Of a DNA stretch of 10,164 bases, positions 5,840-10,164 are shown in pieces. The stretch's first letter is position 1; each line of letters begins with the position of its first letter. This DNA comes from Pseudomonadota bacterium (GTDB lineage: Bacteria; Desulfobacterota; Desulfovibrionia; Desulfovibrionales; Desulfovibrionaceae). The notes beneath the pieces were generated by a model that was given only the letters and a program-made list of their open reading frames with translations, was not told the DNA's origin and ran no database searches. Location: the NCBI GenBank assembly GCA_023417745.1, contig JAEZEM010000276.1, positions 1 through 10,164 on the forward strand. Reading direction: 5' to 3'. The position numbers and the translations under genes were made by a program.

Positions 5840-7194
5840 ACATCCCGCAAGTGCTTTTCAAAAACCGCCACCTTGGCCGGCCGGCCACCATCGACGAATA
5901 CATGGCCGGCGGCGGCTACGAGGCTCTTCGCGCCACCATCGGCCAGCGCACCCCGGCCGAAGTGCTGCAGCTCGTGCTGGACGCCGACCTGCGCGGCCGG
6001 GGCGGGGCCAGCTTTCCGGCCGGCCGCAAATGGCAGGGCATCCCGGCCGACCATGTCGGCACCCGCTACGTCGTCATCAACACCGACGAGATGGAGCCCG
6101 GCACCTTCAAGGACCGCGTGCTGGTCAACGTCGATCCCCACCTCGTCATCGAGGGCATCATCCTGTGCGCCTACGCCGTCGGGTCCAACGAGGGCGTCTT
6201 TTTCATCCGCCCCTCCTACGAGGGCGACGCCAAGCTCATCGAGCAGGAAACCCAAGTGGCCCGGGAACGCGGGTTTCTTGGCAAGAACATCCTGGGCACG
6301 GATTTCTCCTTCGACGTCCACGTCCACCGCAGCGCCGGCCGCTACATCTGCGGCGAGGCCTCGGCCCAGATCAAGGCCATCTCGGGCCTGCGGCCCAATC
6401 CCCGCAAGGGCGGGCCGCGCACCAGCGTGAAGGGCTTGTGGGACTGTCCGACCATCGTCAACAACCTGGAAACCCTGGCCAACCTGCCCGGCATCGTGCG
6501 CAACGGTCCGGCCTGGTTCAAATCCCTGGCCCGCTCGGAAACCGGCTCGGGCACCAAGCTCTACAGCGTCTCGGGCATGGTCGCCCGGCCGGGCTGCTAC
6601 GAGCTGCCCATCGGCGTCACCATCCGCGACATCATCTTCACCCACGCCGGAGGCATGGCCCCGGGCAAGACGTTTAAGACCGTCATCCCCGGCGGCGCGT
6701 CCACGCCCTATCTGCCCGAGGCCCTGCTCGACCTGGAAATGGACTTCGATCCGATGAAAAAAGCCGGCCAGCGCTTCGGCACGGCCTCGCTCATGGTCTT
6801 TGACCAGGACACCTGCCTGGTCGGGGCCACCTTGTCGCTCATGGAATTTTTCGCCCGGGAATCCTGCGGCTGGTGCACGCCCTGCCGCGAGGGCATCCCC
6901 TACGTGCGCGAGCTTTTGCGCCGTATCGAGGGCGGCCAGGGGACCGAGGAGCACATCGGGATGCTTCAGGAAATGCTGCCGGTCCTCGACCTCGCCTACT
7001 GCGCCTTCGCCCCGGGCGCAGCCGAGCCGCTGCGCGGCCTGCTCACCCATTTCCTGGACGAGGTCCGGGCCCACATCACCGAAAAGCGCTGCCCCTTCGG
7101 CAACCCGCCGCCCCATGTGCGCGGCCAGGCCTGCGGCACCCGGCCGCCCCAGTTCGGCCCCACCCCCTGCCCGGAGGACCAATGCCCGATCTGA
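5830..7194 (+). CDS. nuoF: NADH-quinone oxidoreductase subunit F, FMN and N3 cluster, atypical nucleotide pocket
   Basis: NuoF is the flavoprotein of complex I; it takes a hydride from the nicotinamide nucleotide onto FMN and passes electrons to cluster N3. The 454-residue protein keeps the FMN glycine loop GRGGASFPAGRKW (56-68), NTDEMEPGTFKDR (84-96) with E89, NNLETL (211-216), and the N3 ligands C346, C349, C352 in ESCGWCTPC plus C391. The nucleotide pocket is unusual. The family reads GEETAL and then NPR-x-KPPFP; here it reads GEASAQ (175-180) and NPRKGGPR (190-197). The position of E. coli E183 is therefore A177, and the usual Phe is R197. A tail after residue 415 contains C421, C435, C447 and C452, reminiscent of the start of the extra ferredoxin region in HndC/HydB-type NuoF relatives but too short for it. 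ATG 5830 has GAGGAG upstream and overlaps nuoE. The end overlaps nuoG by 13 nt. Family call is certain, donor specificity is open. Confidence 0.95.
   Translation: MQVDIPQVLFKNRHLGRPATIDEYMAGGGYEALRATIGQRTPAEVLQLVLDADLRGRGGASFPAGRKWQGIPADHVGTRYVVINTDEMEPGTFKDRVLVNVDPHLVIEGIILCAYAVGSNEGVFFIRPSYEGDAKLIEQETQVARERGFLGKNILGTDFSFDVHVHRSAGRYICGEASAQIKAISGLRPNPRKGGPRTSVKGLWDCPTIVNNLETLANLPGIVRNGPAWFKSLARSETGSGTKLYSVSGMVARPGCYELPIGVTIRDIIFTHAGGMAPGKTFKTVIPGGASTPYLPEALLDLEMDFDPMKKAGQRFGTASLMVFDQDTCLVGATLSLMEFFARESCGWCTPCREGIPYVRELLRRIEGGQGTEEHIGMLQEMLPVLDLAYCAFAPGAAEPLRGLLTHFLDEVRAHITEKRCPFGNPPPHVRGQACGTRPPQFGPTPCPEDQCPI
7173..7177 (+). promoter_or_regulatory. ribosome binding site deciding the nuoG start
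   Basis: GGAGG lies 4 nt before ATG 7182, within the last codons of nuoF. It fixes the NuoG start, because the same frame is open for about 300 nt upstream without any family resemblance. Confidence 0.7.
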
Positions 7195-9554
7195 TCATCG
7201 ACGGTCGCCCCATCTCCGTGGAAAAGGGCGTTTCGGTCATCGAGGCCGCCGAGCGGGCGGGGATCATGATCCCGCGCTTTTGCTGGCACAAGGCCCTGGG
7301 CGCGGCCGGAGCCTGCCGGCTGTGCGCCGTGATGTTCGTCGAGGGGCCGGTCAAGGGCCTGGAGATGAGCTGCATGACCCTGGCCGCCGACGGCATGGTG
7401 GTCGAGACCGGCCATCCCAAGGCCGTGGCCTTTCGCCGCCAGATCATCGAACTGCTCATGGCCAACCATCCCCACGACTGCCCGGTCTGCGACGAGGGCG
7501 GCCAGTGCCTGCTCCAGGACGAGACCATCTCCGGCGGCCACAGCCTGCGCCGCTTCCCGGGCCGCAAGCGCACCTACCAGGACCAGAACCTGGGGCCGTT
7601 TATCCAGCACGAGATGAACCGCTGCATCCACTGCTACCGCTGCGCCCGGTTCTACCAAGAGTATTGCGGCTACCGCGATTTCGGTCCCATGCAAAACGCC
7701 AACCGCGTCTATTTCGGCCGGTTCGAGGACGGTCCCCTGGACAATCCCTTTGCCGGCAATCTGGCCGACCTGTGCCCCACCGGCACGCTGACCGACAAGC
7801 CCGGCCGGTTCGTGGCCAGGCGTTGGGACTGCCAGCGCGCCCCGTCGGTGTGCCTGCATTGTTCGCTTGGCTGCAACGTCACGGTGCTGTCGCGCTACCG
7901 CCGGGTGGCCCGCATTGAGGCCCGGGACAACGCCGAGGTCAACGGCGCGTTTATCTGCGACCGGGGCCGCTACGGCTTTGGCTACCAATCCGCCCCGGAT
8001 CGGCCGCGCGCGCCCCTGGCCGCCGGCCGGCCGGCCACGCCCGAGGAAGCCCTGCGCGCCGCCGCCGGCCTGCTCGCCTCGGCGGCCAAACGTCATGGCC
8101 CCGCCGCCGTGGCCGTTGTCGGCGGCCAGCGCTCCACCATGGAAACCCAGGCCGCGCTCACCGCCCTGGCCCGGGCGGCCGGCTGGCGCGAACCGGCCTT
8201 TTTCGCCGCCGCCAGGGAGCAAGCCCAAGCCCGGCAGGCGCTGTACGCCCTGACTCCGCCCCGGGCCCGGTCCCTGGCCGAGCTCGTCAAGGCCGACGCC
8301 GTGCTGGTGGCGGGCGTTTCGCCGCTATCCGACGCGCCCATGCTGACCCTGGCCCTGCGCCAGGCCGCCCGGGCCGGAGCCGCCATCTTCCTGGCCGATC
8401 CCCGGCCTCTGGCCCTGCCCCTGGACCATGTCCATCTGCCCCTGGCCGCGCGCCAGTTGGCGGCGGTCCTGGCCGTGGCCGGGGCCGGCGAGGACGCCTC
8501 GGGGCTTATCCAGCAACAATTCCCCCTGACGCCCGAGCTGTGGCCGCGTCTGGAGGCCCTGGCCCAGGCCATGGCCAAGGCCAAGCGCCCGGCCCTGGTG
8601 TATGTCCCGGCCCTGGCCCGCAGCCTGCCCGGCGACGACCGGTTCGGGTTGTTCCCTGTGCTGGCCCAGGCCGGCACGGCCGGCGCGGCCCTTCTGGCTC
8701 CCACCGACGCCCCGGGCCTGGAAGAGCTGGCCGAGGACGTGGCCGCCGGCCGGATCAAAGCCGTTATTGCCGTCGAAACCGACCTCTTCGCCGCCGCCCC
8801 GGTCCTGGCCGCCCGGCTCGACGCCCTGGAGGCCCTGATCGTCCTTGATCATCTGCCGACGCCCACCGTGGCCGCCGCCCAGGTGTTTTTGCCCACCGCC
8901 GCCCTGTTCGAAACCGGCGGAACCCTGGCCGCCAGCGACGGCCGGCTCCAGCGCGCCGAACCGGTCCAGGTCCCGGGCCTGTCCGTGCTGGCCGACGGCG
9001 CGGGCGACCATCCGCCCCGGGACTACGCCCGGCCGCTTCCCGGCACGGACCCGGCCCCGGCCGCCTTCTGGTGCGACCGCCTGGGCCGCGTCCTGAATTT
9101 GGAGCTGCCGCGCCATCCCTTGGCCGAAGCCCTGGCCGCGCATCCCGTCCTGGCCGGCCTGGACCCGCTGACCCTTCCCGCCGAAGGCCAGCGCCCGGCC
9201 TACCCCGGCCGTGAGCCGGCCGCGCCCGACGCGACCCCGCCCCAGCCGACCGAAGGCCTGGCCGTGGTCTTGGATACGCCCTTTTTCGGCGACGAGCTGT
9301 CCCGGTACGCGCCGTTTCTCGCCGACAAGACCGGACCGACCGTGGCCCTGCTCCATCCCGACGACGCGGCGAGCCTGGGGCTCGCCGACGGCGCGACGGT
9401 TGCCCTGGACTGCGGCGACGCGCCGGCCGTGGCCGTCGTGCGCCTGCACCCTGGCCTGGCTCGCGGCGTGGTGGTCGTGCCCCGGTTGCCGCGATTTGAC
9501 GCCCTGCCCCTAACGCTTGGACCAGGCGGCCTGCGCCGGAAGGAAACGCCATGA
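7182..9554 (+). CDS. nuoG: NADH-quinone oxidoreductase subunit G
   Basis: NuoG is the large Fe-S subunit of the electron-input module and passes electrons from N3 towards NuoI. The 790-residue protein is nearer the Thermus Nqo3 length than the longer E. coli NuoG, as I recall them. Residues 1-75 form a [2Fe-2S] domain with N1b ligands C34, C45, C48 and C64. H96, C100, C103 and C109 in NHPHDCPVCDEGGQC bind N5. C148, C151, C154 and C198 bind the next [4Fe-4S]. C224, C227, C231 and C259 form the N7 site, which only some bacteria retain. Residues about 280-620 are an Ala-rich, diverged molybdopterin-oxidoreductase-like domain, with FLPTAALFETGGTLAASDGR as its best match. Residues about 720-785 resemble the C-terminal molybdopterin-dinucleotide fold (LHPDDAASLGL). 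No molybdenum function is expected, as in other NuoG. The start follows GGAGG and overlaps nuoF by 13 nt. The stop overlaps nuoH as ATGA. Confidence 0.95.
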   Translation: MPDLIIDGRPISVEKGVSVIEAAERAGIMIPRFCWHKALGAAGACRLCAVMFVEGPVKGLEMSCMTLAADGMVVETGHPKAVAFRRQIIELLMANHPHDCPVCDEGGQCLLQDETISGGHSLRRFPGRKRTYQDQNLGPFIQHEMNRCIHCYRCARFYQEYCGYRDFGPMQNANRVYFGRFEDGPLDNPFAGNLADLCPTGTLTDKPGRFVARRWDCQRAPSVCLHCSLGCNVTVLSRYRRVARIEARDNAEVNGAFICDRGRYGFGYQSAPDRPRAPLAAGRPATPEEALRAAAGLLASAAKRHGPAAVAVVGGQRSTMETQAALTALARAAGWREPAFFAAAREQAQARQALYALTPPRARSLAELVKADAVLVAGVSPLSDAPMLTLALRQAARAGAAIFLADPRPLALPLDHVHLPLAARQLAAVLAVAGAGEDASGLIQQQFPLTPELWPRLEALAQAMAKAKRPALVYVPALARSLPGDDRFGLFPVLAQAGTAGAALLAPTDAPGLEELAEDVAAGRIKAVIAVETDLFAAAPVLAARLDALEALIVLDHLPTPTVAAAQVFLPTAALFETGGTLAASDGRLQRAEPVQVPGLSVLADGAGDHPPRDYARPLPGTDPAPAAFWCDRLGRVLNLELPRHPLAEALAAHPVLAGLDPLTLPAEGQRPAYPGREPAAPDATPPQPTEGLAVVLDTPFFGDELSRYAPFLADKTGPTVALLHPDDAASLGLADGATVALDCGDAPAVAVVRLHPGLARGVVVVPRLPRFDALPLTLGPGGLRRKETP

Positions 9555-10164
9555 CCGTCGAGCTGCTCCTTGGCGCGGGCGTGATGCTCGTCAAGATGGC
9601 CGTGGCCCTGGCTGTGGCCTTGGGGCTAGCCGCCTACATGATTCTCCTGGAGCGCAAGCTCCTGGGCCGGTTCCAGGTCCGCTACGGCCCCAACCGGGTC
9701 GGCTATTTCGGCCTGCTTCAGCCCCTGGCCGACGGCCTCAAGATGCTGCTCAAGGAAGACATCATCCCCGACGGCGTCGACCGCCGCATCTTCCTCGTGG
9801 CCCCGGCCGTGGTCGCCGGCATGGCCCTGCTCGCCTTCATGCTGGTGCCCTTCGGCGAGACGCTGACCATCCTGGGGCACGCCGTGCCCCAGGTCATCGT
9901 GCGCACCAACGTCGGGCTGCTGCTGGTCCTGGCCCTGTCGTCGCTGGCCGTCTACGGCCTGGCCCTGGGGGCCTGGACCTCGGACAACAAGTACAGCCTG
10001 CTGGGCGGCATTCGCGGCGCGGCCCAGATGATCAGCTACGAGCTGGCCCTGGGGCTGTCGCTGGTGCCGGTGGTCATGCGGGCGCGCTCGCTCGACCTCT
10101 CCGACATCGTGGCCGCCCAGTCCGGCCTGCCCTTTGCCGTCACCGAACCCTTCGCCTTTATCCT
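9551..10164 (+). CDS. nuoH: NADH-quinone oxidoreductase subunit H, 3' end cut by window
   Basis: NuoH is the membrane subunit that forms the quinone chamber and the first part of the proton path. The 204 complete codons seen here are the N-terminal part of a family usually 320-350 residues long; the frame is open to the window edge. Hydrophobic segments lie near 8-31, 80-100, 119-142 and 160-177. Family motifs are ERKLLGRFQVRYGPNRVG (34-51), LLQPLADGLKMLLKED (55-70) on the cytoplasmic loop, DNKYSLLGGIRGAAQ (145-159) and ISYE (161-164) with E164. These are loop residues tied to the quinone channel in known complex I structures. ATG 9551 overlaps the nuoG stop by 4 nt, and AAGGA at 9540-9544 is a well-spaced ribosome site. 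The gene order predicts nuoI next. Confidence 0.95.
   Translation, partial: MTVELLLGAGVMLVKMAVALAVALGLAAYMILLERKLLGRFQVRYGPNRVGYFGLLQPLADGLKMLLKEDIIPDGVDRRIFLVAPAVVAGMALLAFMLVPFGETLTILGHAVPQVIVRTNVGLLLVLALSSLAVYGLALGAWTSDNKYSLLGGIRGAAQMISYELALGLSLVPVVMRARSLDLSDIVAAQSGLPFAVTEPFAFI

Noticed and set aside
6873..7181. Upstream extension of the nuoG frame inside nuoF
   Set aside because: It lies in the shadow of the N3-cluster region of nuoF. ATG 7182 with GGAGG starts a canonical NuoG [2Fe-2S] domain.
5755..7182. 475-codon open frame on the minus strand opposite nuoF
   Set aside because: It mirrors nuoF, whose motifs are clear on the plus strand. Long antisense frames are expected where third codon positions are almost all G or C, and the product has no recognisable motif.
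6996..8228. 410-codon minus-strand frame opposite nuoG, and similar ones at 971-1918, 3165-3977 and 8325-9449
   Set aside because: All lie opposite well-supported genes, have low-complexity Gly/Arg/Ala/Gln composition, and lack ribosome sites or family motifs.
7182..9554. NuoG as a separate formate dehydrogenase or other molybdoenzyme
   Set aside because: The N1b, N5 and N7 motif order and the nuo context fit NuoG. The oxidoreductase-like domain is degenerate with no visible Mo-ligand Cys or Sec.
1..10164. CRISPR arrays, tRNA or rRNA genes, insertion sequences, attachment sites
   Set aside because: No spaced direct repeats, cloverleaf-like stretch, transposase motif or flanking inverted repeats were found by reading; the window is almost fully coding. 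Frequent GGCCGG strings reflect GC-rich Ala/Gly/Pro codons.

Overview
This window is GC-rich (about 70% by eye), densely packed DNA with every supported gene on the + strand. The layout and protein content suggest a deltaproteobacterium of the Desulfovibrionaceae type (Solidesulfovibrio-like). That assignment is an inference from base composition, the NuoBCD fusion, and my recall of high-GC sulfate reducers that carry a full complex I. It was not tested by any search.

Region 1 (1-2329) is the end of a surface-glycan biosynthesis cluster. It holds the 3' end of a protein with a glycosyltransferase-associated beta-sandwich look, overlapping by 8 nt a 660-residue two-domain glycosyltransferase (GT2 then GT4-like). 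Region 2 (2330-2457) is the only sizeable non-coding gap. It has a small hairpin just after the glycosyltransferase, a plausible sigma70-type promoter and a second perfect hairpin in the presumed 5' leader.

Region 3 (2458 to the end) is the first part of a nuo operon for proton-pumping complex I, in the E. coli order: nuoA, nuoBCD (one fused gene), nuoE, nuoF, nuoG and nuoH (cut by the window end). Most junctions overlap by 4-13 nt; only nuoBCD-nuoE has a gap (83 nt). NuoE, NuoF and NuoG form the electron-input module (FMN and Fe-S clusters). NuoBCD carries the N2 cluster and the quinone-facing surface. NuoA and NuoH belong to the membrane arm. nuoI-N are expected downstream, outside the window.

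All cluster ligands visible for N1a, N1b, N2, N3, N5, N6a-type chain entry and N7 are present, so the enzyme looks functional. The best lead is NuoF. Its FMN and N3 motifs are intact, but the nucleotide pocket departs from the family. The acidic residue equivalent to E. coli E183 is Ala, the usual adenine-stacking Phe is Arg, and extra basic residues lie nearby. This pattern could mean NADPH use or a non-NADH donor. Secondary leads are an altered quinone-site motif in the NuoD domain, a Cys-bearing NuoF tail, and the fused NuoBCD. I see no clearly new system, mobile element, CRISPR array or RNA gene.
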